A DNA stretch of 21,522 nt. Source: Candidatus Iainarchaeum sp. GTDB lineage: Archaea > Iainarchaeota > Iainarchaeia > Iainarchaeales > JAFGBZ01. The number at the start of each line of letters is the position of its first letter. Positions within the stretch are counted from its first letter, which is position 1. The notes beneath the pieces are model-generated. The model saw only the letters and a program-made list of their open reading frames with translations. It was not told where the DNA came from and did not search any database. The translations under genes and the position numbers were made by a program. The stretch is taken from positions 1 through 21,522 of the forward strand of contig JACRDJ010000069.1 in NCBI GenBank assembly GCA_016218635.1. The letters run 5' to 3'. This document shows positions 1-6,795 of the stretch, one piece after another.

Positions 1-1
1 G

Positions 2-85
2 GCTTCGGACGGGTCCGTTGTCCATAAATCCACCGGAGAAATCAGCGAAGAAGCATTGATTGAAGCCATTCAGGCCGCCGGGTGA
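2..85 (+). CDS. 3' end of an upstream gene, possibly thioredoxin-like
   Basis: The window opens inside a reading frame that runs for 27 codons to a TGA at 83-85. The visible tail reads SDGSVVHKSTGEISEEAL and ends in an alpha-helix-like stretch. This resembles the last strand and helix of thioredoxin or TlpA-like domains, where a Gly-containing beta strand is followed by a Ser-Glu-Glu-rich helix. The stop lies 4 bp before the ccdA start, and the ccdA ribosome binding site overlaps it, so the genes are probably cotranscribed. A thiol-redox role fits the next two genes, but the catalytic part is outside the window, so the assignment is tentative. Confidence 0.5.
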   Translation, partial: ASDGSVVHKSTGEISEEALIEAIQAAG

Positions 86-89
86 AGAC

Positions 90-806
90 ATGACGGAAGT
101 GACGCTGGGAATCGCTTTTCTGGCAGGGCTGGTTTCATTTCTAAGTCCCTGCGTGCTTCCCCTTATTCCGGCTTACCTGACTTTTCTGGCCGGAACAACC
201 CTGAAGGATGCTCAGGAAAATGCGCCGGGCACCCGCTGGCGGATCTTTTTAAGCAGTGTCTGTTTCGTGATTGGATTTTCCACGATCTTTTCAGCAATAG
301 GCGTCCTGCTTCAGAGCACCCTTTCATTCATGGCTTACGATCTCAGGGTATGGCTCGGATATCTGGGCGGAACCATCATCATTCTCTTCGGCCTCATGCT
401 CCTGGGAATCATTCAGATCGATGCCCTGCAGGTGGAACGCAGAATAAAGGTTCCTAAAACCAGATATGCATACCTCACTTCGTTTCTTTTCGGAGCCGCA
501 TTCGCGGTCGGATGGACTCCTTGCGTGGGCGCCGTGCTTGGGGGAGTCCTCACCCTGGCAGTCACTTTGCCCCATGCCGCATTCCCCCTCCTGCTTTCCT
601 ATTCACTGGGTCTTGGAGTGCCGTTCCTGCTGGTAGGACTCTTCACGGCCAAATCCACCCGGTTCATTTCAGTATTAAGCCCGCACCTGAAATGGCTTAA
701 CCGGGTCTTCGGAGCAATACTGGTTATTCTGGGAATCCTGGTATTCACGGGAACCCTGAACCTGGTGGCCAATTTTCTGCCCGTATCGAATATCCTGGGA
801 AGGTAA
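90..806 (+). CDS. ccdA: CcdA/DsbD-type thiol:disulfide transmembrane protein
   Basis: This is a 238-residue polytopic membrane protein of the cytochrome c biogenesis CcdA/DsbD-beta family, which carries reducing equivalents from cytoplasmic thioredoxin across the membrane. Six hydrophobic segments are visible. The two family cysteines are present: C21 in SFLSPCVLPLIPAY (first segment) and C145 in GWTPCVGAVLGG (fourth segment). The start is ATG 90 because a GGTGA Shine-Dalgarno (about 81-85) lies just upstream. An in-frame TTG at 60 would give ten unlikely extra residues and lacks such a site. The next gene starts 4 bp after the stop and encodes an extracytoplasmic thioredoxin-like protein, the expected electron acceptor. 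Confidence 0.9.
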   Translation: MTEVTLGIAFLAGLVSFLSPCVLPLIPAYLTFLAGTTLKDAQENAPGTRWRIFLSSVCFVIGFSTIFSAIGVLLQSTLSFMAYDLRVWLGYLGGTIIILFGLMLLGIIQIDALQVERRIKVPKTRYAYLTSFLFGAAFAVGWTPCVGAVLGGVLTLAVTLPHAAFPLLLSYSLGLGVPFLLVGLFTAKSTRFISVLSPHLKWLNRVFGAILVILGILVFTGTLNLVANFLPVSNILGR

Positions 807-810
807 TTCA

Positions 811-1914
811 ATGATTCCATGGATTAAAACCGGCAATCCAATCCTGCTGGCCGGGGTAGTACTGTTCATCGGAGGCACTATTGCGCTCCTGATGGCAACG
901 ACCGGCCACCCGGCCACCCCGACCGGTAATCCTGAAGTGGATAAAAGCGGTTTCATAAAGGCACCCGAACTGAGCGGAATCAGCGGGTACCTCAACACCG
1001 TTCCCGGACTGACGCTGGGTTCCCTTAAAGGAAAAGTAGTTCTGGTGGATTTCTGGACCTATAGCTGCATCAACTGCATACGGACTGTTCCCCACCTCAA
1101 CGAATGGAATCAGAAATATGCCGGGCAGGGACTCGTAATCCTAGGAGTACACAGCCCCGAATTTGAATTCGAAAAAGACTATGCCAACGTGAAAGTGGCC
1201 GTGGAAAAACTGGAAATTCTTTTTCCGGTAGTTCAGGACAATGCGTTCACCACCTGGAGAGCCTACCGGAATCAGTTCTGGCCGCACAAGTATCTCATTG
1301 ACGCGGACGGATTCATCCGCTATGACCACATCGGAGAAGGCAGTTATGCGGAAACCGAGGAAAAAATCGTGCAACTGCTCAATGAACGGAATCCGGGAGT
1401 CAAAATGACGTCTTCTTCAAACGCTCCGGAAAGCACTCCGGATTTTCCGGAAATCGGAACACCCGAAATCTATTTCGGATACGATTTTTTCAGGCCGAAC
1501 TCCCCCCGGCTGGGAAACCCGGAAGGATTCAGAACCGAAACGGATACCCATTACACTTTTCCGGATTCGTTTCAGTTAAACCGGCCCTACCTGGAAGGAA
1601 CCTGGAAAACAACCGCCGACTATACAACCCTGAATTCAGAAAATGGCCGCATCGCGCTGCGATTCAGGGCCAAAAATGCCAACATCGTCGCCGGAGCGCC
1701 CCCGGGAACCCGGATCAGCGTGTGGGTGGATGGCATTCCGGCCACTCCGGAAAATGCAGGAGCGGACGTACGATTTGAAAACGGAAATCCGGTTTCAATG
1801 ATTAAAACCCGCACCCTCTATCATCTGGTTTCAGGAACGGACTACTCGGAAAAAACACTCATTTTGGATGTCAACGGAAACGGATTCGAGATTTATTCGT
1901 TCACGTTCGGCTGA
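811..1914 (+). CDS. Membrane-anchored thioredoxin with C-terminal beta-sandwich domain (DipZ-like)
   Basis: The protein has 367 residues. An N-terminal membrane anchor (about 10-28) is followed by a linker and a TlpA/redoxin-type thioredoxin domain (about 65-195). The active site is CINC (C86, C89) in the context FWTYSCINCIRTVPHL, which is characteristic of DipZ-family proteins. The C-terminal 150 residues resemble the DipZ C-terminal carbohydrate-binding-like domain. Mycobacterial DipZ fuses CcdA, thioredoxin and this domain in one chain; here CcdA is the separate gene 4 bp upstream. It probably reduces or rearranges disulfides in exported proteins, with electrons from CcdA. The last 22 bp overlap the convergent minus-strand cyclase gene. 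The domain calls rest on recognisable motifs; the substrate is unknown. Confidence 0.87.
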   Translation: MIPWIKTGNPILLAGVVLFIGGTIALLMATTGHPATPTGNPEVDKSGFIKAPELSGISGYLNTVPGLTLGSLKGKVVLVDFWTYSCINCIRTVPHLNEWNQKYAGQGLVILGVHSPEFEFEKDYANVKVAVEKLEILFPVVQDNAFTTWRAYRNQFWPHKYLIDADGFIRYDHIGEGSYAETEEKIVQLLNERNPGVKMTSSSNAPESTPDFPEIGTPEIYFGYDFFRPNSPRLGNPEGFRTETDTHYTFPDSFQLNRPYLEGTWKTTADYTTLNSENGRIALRFRAKNANIVAGAPPGTRISVWVDGIPATPENAGADVRFENGNPVSMIKTRTLYHLVSGTDYSEKTLILDVNGNGFEIYSFTFG

Positions 1915-2195
1915 GCAATCCCGGATTCCCATACGCTCACCGTGAACAAAAACATCGCCGCCCCAAACAGGAGATTTTCCGCCGGAATCACGGGCACATA
2001 AACGCCCAGAATGGAATTCGGGTTAAACGCCCATAATCCAAGGAAGGTCATCAGGTTATCCAGGAGCAGCTGGGCCAGCAGGGCAATGCCGACTCCGAAG
2101 AAAAGCAGGCTTTTATGATTCAATGGAACCCGCCGGATGGCCAGACCGGCACAGAAAGCCAGTATTCCAAGCGCCAGCAGCGTATACTCAGGCAT
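1893..2195 (-). CDS. Lycopene cyclase domain protein, second subunit
   Basis: This 100-residue hydrophobic protein has three predicted membrane helices. It carries the signature region of the small-subunit lycopene cyclase family (CrtYc/CrtYd, fused in haloarchaeal CrtY and fungal CarRP): PAENLLFGAAMFLFTV followed by WE. The family usually has two acidic residues after the Pro; here the second is Asn (PAEN rather than PxEE), which may matter for activity. It overlaps the upstream cyclase gene by 8 bp, so the two are translationally coupled and probably form the heterodimer that closes the beta-ionone rings of lycopene. Its 3' end overlaps the convergent thioredoxin gene by 22 bp. No other carotenoid genes are in the window. 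Confidence 0.78.
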   Translation of the reverse strand: MPEYTLLALGILAFCAGLAIRRVPLNHKSLLFFGVGIALLAQLLLDNLMTFLGLWAFNPNSILGVYVPVIPAENLLFGAAMFLFTVSVWESGIAQPNVNE

Positions 2196-2499
2196 GAGCG
2201 GCCCTCCATTGCTTTAACGCCTCCCAAGCTACTACATAAAAAAAGGGAACTATGAGGAAAAACAGCAATTCTTCCAGCGGCTGATTAAGAAACCATACTC
2301 CAATCACATGCTCGGCCCAAAAACGCCAGTGCCCGGCGGCCACCGCGAGCACGTCCCATGCGCCAAACACCAGCAGAACTGTGAAGAGGGAGAAAATCAG
2401 GGGCCGGAGGCGGCCCCGAAAGGAAACTTTCATTATGGTCTTTAGCAGGAGTGTTCCGGCGAGAATGAAGGCCAAATAGAGCAGGTACAAAAATCCCAT
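2188..2499 (-). CDS. Lycopene cyclase domain protein, first subunit
   Basis: The protein has 103 residues and three predicted membrane segments. It contains the lycopene cyclase motif FLNQPLEELLFFLIVPF, in which the PLEELLFF core with paired Glu is the family hallmark, preceded by a Trp-rich loop (GHWRFWAEHVIGVWF) typical of CrtYc-like subunits. It is first in a two-gene operon with the 1893-2195 cyclase, in the same order as the two halves of fused CrtY proteins. The predicted role is a subunit of a membrane beta-cyclase acting on lycopene for carotenoid or retinal synthesis. The promoter is probably the A/T box at 2531-2540 shared with the divergent gene; a weak AAGGT site precedes the ATG. 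Confidence 0.8.
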   Translation of the reverse strand: MGFLYLLYLAFILAGTLLLKTIMKVSFRGRLRPLIFSLFTVLLVFGAWDVLAVAAGHWRFWAEHVIGVWFLNQPLEELLFFLIVPFFYVVAWEALKQWRAAHA

Positions 2500-2530
2500 A
2501 AAAGTACCTTAATGAAAGAGAACAGAAACC

Positions 2531-2540
2531 ATTAAATAAA
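2531..2540. promoter_or_regulatory. Shared TATA-like box between divergent genes
   Basis: The A/T-rich stretch ATTAAATAAA lies midway between two divergent starts: 36 bp from the ATG of the cyclase gene (2499, minus) and 36 bp from the ATG at 2571 (plus). With an archaeal TATA-to-start-site spacing near 25 bp, both transcripts would have leaders of about 10 nt. Both starts have Shine-Dalgarno-like sequences within that leader (AAGGT and AGGTGG). A bidirectional promoter is inferred. Confidence 0.5.
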
Positions 2541-2570
2541 CTGGTATATCAATTGATGTCAGGTGGTCGG

Positions 2571-2855
2571 ATGCAGAGAGAAATGCAGATTTTCAAAAAT
2601 GAGGTATTGCGTTATCCGCGGCTGGATACGGTTTTAATGATTGAAAAAACAGTGCGGGAAGCCAAAGGAGATCATTCGTTAAGGGAATTGTGGAAAATCC
2701 TTCCCAAAAAAGTGATGTGGCAGACCTACATGGCCGCCATGGATTACCTGGAATATAGTGGAAAAATCCTGGTGGACGATGAAAAACACCCTATTTGGAT
2801 CTGGGCGCCCCGCGAAATTGCCAGCCTCAGGAAAAAAGGACTGATGGTGCGGTGA
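2571..2855 (+). CDS. Small conserved winged-helix-like protein, partner of RelE-type toxin
   Basis: This 94-residue soluble protein contains RYPRLDTVLMIEKTV, a basic middle segment (LRELWKILPKKVMWQTY) and a C-terminal beta-hairpin-like YSGKILVDDEKHPIWIW. The helix pattern and final hairpin look like a compact winged helix. I recall similar proteins next to RelE-like genes in DPANN archaea, but no function is established that I know of. ATG 2571 is chosen because AGGTGG (2561-2566) precedes it at proper distance; ATG 2556 would place that site inside the gene. The stop overlaps the GTG start of the toxin-like gene (GTGA), indicating coupling. It could be an antitoxin or DNA-binding autoregulator. 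Confidence 0.7.
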   Translation: MQREMQIFKNEVLRYPRLDTVLMIEKTVREAKGDHSLRELWKILPKKVMWQTYMAAMDYLEYSGKILVDDEKHPIWIWAPREIASLRKKGLMVR

Positions 2856-3205
2856 AAACGGATAACCGTCCCCGGCGAGTCTCATTCATAGACTCAGCCC
2901 TTAAATCGGCGTTTGAAGAACTTGCAAAAGGAAAATTTGAGGACCAGCAGCTGACTTCTTTCCTGAACCGGGCCATGGATGACCTGGTGAAGAACCCTTT
3001 CTGTGGAATCCGGGTTCCATCCAATCAGTGGCCGAAAGAATATGTCCACAAATACGGCATCAACAACCTCCACAAATACGATTTGCCGGACGGCTGGCGG
3101 CTTCTTTACACCATCCGGGGGAGCCGGATTGAAATCATCTCCATTTTGATTGAATGGATCAATCACAAAGAATATGAACGAAAATTCGGGTATAAAAGAA
3201 GCTGA
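2852..3205 (+). CDS. RelE/ParE-superfamily toxin-like protein
   Basis: The protein has 117 residues with a RelE-type fold pattern. Helical residues 11-45 are followed by beta strands containing WPKEYVHKYGINNLHKYDL, then GWRLLYTIRG and IEIISILIEWINHKEYERKF. The Tyr/Lys-rich WRLLYTI strand and terminal HKEYERKF resemble archaeal RelE/StbE-like mRNA interferase relatives. The GTG start at 2852 overlaps the TGA of the preceding gene; an in-frame upstream TTG at 2795 would add 19 residues overlapping that gene and is less likely. The pair looks like a toxin module, although the upstream protein is not a classical RelB, so the activity is unproven. Its last codons contain the mutY TATA box. Confidence 0.75.
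   Translation: MKTDNRPRRVSFIDSALKSAFEELAKGKFEDQQLTSFLNRAMDDLVKNPFCGIRVPSNQWPKEYVHKYGINNLHKYDLPDGWRLLYTIRGSRIEIISILIEWINHKEYERKFGYKRS
3191..3198 (+). promoter_or_regulatory. TATA box for mutY
   Basis: TATAAAAG lies inside the 3' end of the toxin gene, with its centre about 27 bp before the mutY ATG at 3221. The spacing predicts a leaderless mutY transcript independent of the toxin operon. No Shine-Dalgarno is visible before mutY, in agreement. Confidence 0.55.
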
Positions 3206-3220
3206 TATAAGGCTCCTCAA

Positions 3221-4270
3221 ATGATTTTTCCAACAAAAACCCTGTTGAGGTGGTTCTCCTCCAACCAGCGTTCGTTTCCCTGGCGCAGGGAGTATCTCCC
3301 TTACGAGGTGTGGGTGTGCGAAGTGATGGCGCAGCAGACCCGCATGGATCAGTTGCTTCCCTACTATGAGCGTTTTCTCAAACAATTTCCTTCCTTGCAC
3401 GCGCTTGCAAGCGCCCCTTATCCCGAAGTATTAAAGGCCTGGGAGGGACTGGGGTATTATTCGCGGGCCAGGCACCTGCACCAGGCCGCACAGAAAATCG
3501 TGAAGGAATTCAGCGGAAAAATTCCCTCCACCCAAGAAGAACTTCTGAAATTGCCCGGATTCGGCCCCTACATTTCGGCGGCCGTGGCCAGCATTGCATT
3601 TCAGAAAGCGGTTCCGGTGGTGGATGGGAACGTATTAAGAGTCATGGCACGCGTGAATGCAGCCCCCCAGGACATCGCAGACCAGCGGACCCGGAAAGAA
3701 TTCCAGGAACAACTCCAGAAAATCATTCCGTCCGGAAATCCGCGGGCATTCAATGAAGCCATCATGGAGCTGGGGGCACTCATCTGCACGCCCCACAATC
3801 CGCTGTGCATTCAATGCCCGCTTCAAAAAGACTGCAGGGCGCTTGCGCTGAATGCCGTTGAACGGTTTCCGGTGAAAAAAAAGAAAGCAAAAATTCCATC
3901 CCGGCACTTTGCCTTGCTCGTTATCCGGAAAAACGGGAAAATCCTCCTGCGCCAGCGGACGGAAAAGCTCCTGGCGGGAATGTGGGAAATGCCGCTGATT
4001 GAACTCACGCATTTAACCGATTCGGTTGAATCGATTGAAGATAAAATGAAAAAAACGGGACTGAAAGGCAAAATCGGACGCCGGAAAGGAACCCTCACCC
4101 ACACGTATACGCATTTCCGACAGGAAGCCGGCATTTTTGAAACGAAACTCAACGGAAGGGTTCCTTCGGGAATGAAGTTTTTTTCCCCGAAAGAAATCGA
4201 AGGGCTACCTTTGCCCAGGATTCAGCATAAGGCACTCCGGAGAATCATTGCTGGCGGATCCGGTTCTTGA
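3221..4270 (+). CDS. mutY: A/G-specific adenine DNA glycosylase MutY
   Basis: The protein has 349 residues and removes adenine mispaired with 8-oxoguanine in base excision repair. The N-terminal HhH-GPD domain contains the catalytic Glu (E34 in VWVCEVMAQQT), the helix-hairpin-helix LPGFGPYISAAV and the catalytic Asp (D135 in VVDGNVLRV). A [4Fe-4S] cluster is indicated by C189-x6-C196-x2-C199-x5-C205. The C-terminal NUDIX-like domain (about 226-345) contains LLRQRTEKLLAGMWEMP and an 8-oxoG-recognition-like segment, LTHTYTHF. Length and domains are complete, so it should be functional. It overlaps the convergent ribL by 26 bp. MutY is patchily distributed in archaea. Confidence 0.95.
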   Translation: MIFPTKTLLRWFSSNQRSFPWRREYLPYEVWVCEVMAQQTRMDQLLPYYERFLKQFPSLHALASAPYPEVLKAWEGLGYYSRARHLHQAAQKIVKEFSGKIPSTQEELLKLPGFGPYISAAVASIAFQKAVPVVDGNVLRVMARVNAAPQDIADQRTRKEFQEQLQKIIPSGNPRAFNEAIMELGALICTPHNPLCIQCPLQKDCRALALNAVERFPVKKKKAKIPSRHFALLVIRKNGKILLRQRTEKLLAGMWEMPLIELTHLTDSVESIEDKMKKTGLKGKIGRRKGTLTHTYTHFRQEAGIFETKLNGRVPSGMKFFSPKEIEGLPLPRIQHKALRRIIAGGSGS

Positions 4271-4667
4271 GTTTGGATGATTTGAATTCTTCGGGATTAA
4301 ACGGCCTGCAGCGGAGAATGGAAACGTTCAGTCCGCCCGCTGAGAATTTGGTCTGCAGTTCTTTTTCGTTCACGTGCTGGTCATACCCCAAAGCCAGAAT
4401 GTCGGGTTTGATTTCGGAAACAACGTCCAGAATGTCCCCTTCGTGACCGAAGACCACTTCATCCACCATGTTCAGGGAACGCACGAGTTCGGCCCGCTGG
4501 GCCTGCGGAAAAACGGGGGCCTGTCCCTTGGTGTGGGCGGCATTCCGGTCCGTGGAAACCACCACCACCAGATGCGTTCCCAATGCCTTGGCCTGACGCA
4601 GATAGTCCACATGCCCCGGATGCAATAAATCAAAGGTTCCGCTGGCCAGCACTTTAACCGGTTTCAT
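4245..4667 (-). CDS. ribL: RibL-type FAD synthetase (cytidylyltransferase-like)
   Basis: The protein has 140 residues of the nucleotidyltransferase superfamily. It opens with VLASGTFDLLHPGHVDYLRQA, in which HPGH (residues 16-19) is the HxGH nucleotide-binding motif. Family features continue with VVVVSTDRNAAH and DILALGYDQHV, and it ends in SSKLKNRIRQQ, matching the (S)SKxxxRI end of archaeal RibL proteins such as MJ1179. The expected reaction is adenylation of FMN to FAD. The closest confusable families are glycerol-3-phosphate and ethanolamine-phosphate cytidylyltransferases. It is divergent from tyrS and appears to share its TATA box; the ATG lies about 30 bp from that box. The 3' end overlaps mutY by 26 bp. 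Confidence 0.88.
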   Translation of the reverse strand: MKPVKVLASGTFDLLHPGHVDYLRQAKALGTHLVVVVSTDRNAAHTKGQAPVFPQAQRAELVRSLNMVDEVVFGHEGDILDVVSEIKPDILALGYDQHVNEKELQTKFSAGGLNVSILRCRPFNPEEFKSSKLKNRIRQQ

Positions 4668-4693
4668 ACTCTACAAAACCCGGTTCAAAAGCA

Positions 4694-4701
4694 TTTTAAA
4701 A
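4694..4701. promoter_or_regulatory. Palindromic TATA box shared by ribL and tyrS
   Basis: TTTTAAAA is a perfect palindrome between the divergent genes. Its centre is about 28 bp from the tyrS ATG (4726) and about 30 bp from the ribL ATG (4667). These are the distances expected for leaderless or near-leaderless archaeal transcripts, and no other A/T box is visible in the 58-bp gap. A single site oriented both ways is inferred. Confidence 0.6.
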
Positions 4702-4725
4702 GCTCATCCCCGCACGTTTTTGGCT

Positions 4726-5754
4726 ATGAATGCCCAGGAACGCTTTGAGCGCATCAAACGCAATACGGTTGAAATCGTCCAGGAAGACGAATTACGGCAG
4801 CTGCTGGAGCAGAAAAAGACGCCCAGCGGATACATCGGGTTTGCGGCCACCGGAAGAATCCATGTCGGGTACCTGATTCCGATGATGAAGGTCCGCGATT
4901 TCGTGAACGCGGGGTTCAAATTCAAATTATTGCTGGCGGACCTGCATGCGCACTTAGATGACCAGAAAACACCTTTCGAACTGCTGGCGGCACGGGCAGA
5001 ATACTACAAAGCGGTTTTGTCCGCCTTATGCGAATCCATGGGAACCGACATGAAAAAAATTGAATTCGTGCGCGGAAGCGATTACCAGTTAACCAGGGAA
5101 TACACCCTCGACATGTACCGGCTGGCAGCCCTCAATACCTTTGACCGCTGCAAGCGGGCGGCCGCCGAAGTGGTTCGGTTTGGGGAAAACCCCAAACTCA
5201 GCGGGTTCCTCTACCCCATCCTGCAGGCGCTGGATGAGCAGTACCTGAACGTGGATGTACAGTATGGCGGCATTGACCAGCGGAAAATCCTCATGTTTGC
5301 GCGGGAAAACCTTCCCCGCATCGGATACCGTGCGCGCGTGGAAGTCATGACCCCCATCCTGACCGGACTGACGGGGACCAAGATGAGTTCCTCGAATGAA
5401 TCCAGCAAAATTGACATTGCAGCCTCTGCGGAAGAAATCCGCTCCAGGATCAACAAGGCCAACTGTCCCATTTCAGCGGAAGCGAACGGCGTGCTGGAAT
5501 TCGTTCGGTTCGTGGTCCTGCCCCTTAAAACGGATCAAAAGAAACCGTTCATCATTGAGCGGGCGGCCAAGTTCGGCGGAAACAAAGAATACACCGAGTA
5601 TGCCGGCTTGGAGAAGGATTTTCTGGAAGGAAAACTGCATCCGGCGGATTTAAAGAACGCGTTGGCAGTGGAAATTGATGCCCTCCTCAAACCCGTGCGG
5701 GAAACGATGGCGAAAAAAAAATCGCTGATTGAAGCCGCGTTTCCGGAAAAGTGA
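4726..5754 (+). CDS. tyrS: Tyrosyl-tRNA synthetase, archaeal/eukaryotic type
   Basis: The protein has 342 residues and is a class I aminoacyl-tRNA synthetase that charges tRNA-Tyr. The HIGH-type motif is HVGY (46-49) in GRIHVGYLIPMMK, and the KMSKS-type motif is KMSSS (219-223) in TGTKMSSSNESSKIDI. LLADLHAHLDDQ, DVQYGGIDQRKILMFAREN and HPADLKNALA match archaeal TyrRS rather than bacterial TyrRS or TrpRS, as does the absence of a long C-terminal S4 domain. The start is ATG 4726, placed 28 bp after the shared TATA box, which implies a leaderless mRNA; a TTG six bases earlier is unlikely. The stop overlaps a GTG that begins the next short ORF. Confidence 0.93.
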   Translation: MNAQERFERIKRNTVEIVQEDELRQLLEQKKTPSGYIGFAATGRIHVGYLIPMMKVRDFVNAGFKFKLLLADLHAHLDDQKTPFELLAARAEYYKAVLSALCESMGTDMKKIEFVRGSDYQLTREYTLDMYRLAALNTFDRCKRAAAEVVRFGENPKLSGFLYPILQALDEQYLNVDVQYGGIDQRKILMFARENLPRIGYRARVEVMTPILTGLTGTKMSSSNESSKIDIAASAEEIRSRINKANCPISAEANGVLEFVRFVVLPLKTDQKKPFIIERAAKFGGNKEYTEYAGLEKDFLEGKLHPADLKNALAVEIDALLKPVRETMAKKKSLIEAAFPEK

Positions 5755-5993
5755 ACAGTAGGGGTTGGCAAAAACTCTTTAATGATACAAACTTCTGGGT
5801 AAAAAAGAAAGTTGAGTTAAATCAGACTCAATACCTTTATGGGTGGTGTGCTTCTGGCACGCAAAAAGGCCATAGTGGGTTATATAGAGAAAAAACTAGA
5901 AGCGACGCATATTTTTATGATCTGAAAAACGAACCAACGGTGTGTTTTATTTCAGGCACTCAAACCATAATTGTGCCATTAAGCAATCCTTAA
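5751..5993 (+). CDS. Orphan short ORF, hypothetical protein
   Basis: An 80-codon ORF starts with GTG overlapping the tyrS stop (GTGA). I recognise no family. The translation is rich in aromatic and polar residues, for example WVKKKVELNQTQYLYGWC and SDAYFYDLKN, and ends in strand-like CFISGTQTIIVPLSNP. That composition looks like protein rather than a random frame. Base use is more A/T-rich than in tyrS and later genes, so it may be a recent arrival or a remnant. No independent promoter or ribosome site is visible. Its stop codon lies in the A/T box proposed as promoter of the next gene. The coding status is uncertain. Confidence 0.35.
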   Translation: MNSRGWQKLFNDTNFWVKKKVELNQTQYLYGWCASGTQKGHSGLYREKTRSDAYFYDLKNEPTVCFISGTQTIIVPLSNP

Positions 5994-5997
5994 ATAC
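5989..5997 (+). promoter_or_regulatory. TATA-like box for the YIP1-like gene
   Basis: CTTAAATAC lies with its centre about 33 bp before ATG 6026. It predicts a start site near 6018-6022 and a very short leader without a Shine-Dalgarno. Confidence 0.4.
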
Positions 5998-6025
5998 CGG
6001 GTTCGCGCATATTAGCTTGAATTCC

Positions 6026-6652
6026 ATGAATTTTCTGAACGTTTTTGTCAAGCCCCGTTATGCGGTGGAGGATGCGTTCCTGCATCCGAGCGTTCCGTTG
6101 GGGGTTTTGTTCGTGGTGCTGGCTTCCGTGATGACGGTTGGAATTGCCGTGTACGCGGGAAGCACGGAAATTGATTACGGAATCTTCCTGTTCTCCACGG
6201 TACGTGAAATCATTTTGTGGGCGGTTTCCGGACTGGTGTTGTTTGAATTGCTGATGGTGATTAAGGGAAAAAGCGAACGGTATAGTCTGTCCGGAGTGCT
6301 GTATTCATTAAGCCTCCTGCGCCTGCCGGCCATTGCTTTTTTCCTGATCGGGTTTGTGGGCGTGAATGCAGTCTACCCCAATTTTATGGATCAGGTCCGT
6401 TCAATTGACTTTTCCACCCAGCAGACGTTCCTGGATGCCGTTTCAGGCCTTCAGACCACCTCGGATTCAACCGCCTGGACCCTGTTTGGAATCAGCGCCG
6501 TTTTATGCGTGCTGCTGGCAGCGCTCATGGTTTACTTTCATTACACGATTATTTCGTACACCAAGCAGGACCTGGTCCTCAAGAACCTGGTCATACTCAT
6601 TTTGAATCTGGTTCTGACCGGATTCATCGCTTGGGCATTTCTCTCATTTTGA
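6026..6652 (+). CDS. Five-helix membrane protein, YIP1-like
   Basis: The protein has 208 residues with five hydrophobic segments, at about 23-45, 58-84, 93-116, 149-172 and 181-206. A short amphipathic N-terminus (MNFLNVFVKPRYAVEDAF) resembles the start of archaeal and bacterial YIP1/Yip1-domain proteins, where an N-terminal Pro/Glu helix precedes a five-helix bundle. Archaeal members have no defined function that I can name. ATG 6026 is chosen because the residues read upstream to 5942 overlap another ORF in a non-hydrophobic frame, and a TATA-like box sits at a suitable distance from 6026. The family call is by topology and N-terminal pattern only. Confidence 0.7.
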   Translation: MNFLNVFVKPRYAVEDAFLHPSVPLGVLFVVLASVMTVGIAVYAGSTEIDYGIFLFSTVREIILWAVSGLVLFELLMVIKGKSERYSLSGVLYSLSLLRLPAIAFFLIGFVGVNAVYPNFMDQVRSIDFSTQQTFLDAVSGLQTTSDSTAWTLFGISAVLCVLLAALMVYFHYTIISYTKQDLVLKNLVILILNLVLTGFIAWAFLSF

Positions 6653-6795
6653 GTGGTTCCTGCCAGAAAGACATTCAGAAGCAGTTTAAGCCGCTCGCCG
6701 GTAAGTGAGATTTTCCTCAAACTGGATTTGGGAATTTTCGCCTGGCCAGCCGAAAAGCAAAATTTTTAAACCGTTCTGGCAAGAAAACTGATTCT
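6653..6795. other. Intergenic region before the zinc-ribbon gene
   Basis: These 143 bp contain no convincing ORF or RNA gene. The only recognisable element is the A/T box at its right end. Confidence 0.5.
6763..6770 (+). promoter_or_regulatory. TATA box for the zinc-ribbon gene
   Basis: TTTTTAAA is centred about 29 bp before ATG 6796, predicting a nearly leaderless transcript. No Shine-Dalgarno is present. Confidence 0.55.
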
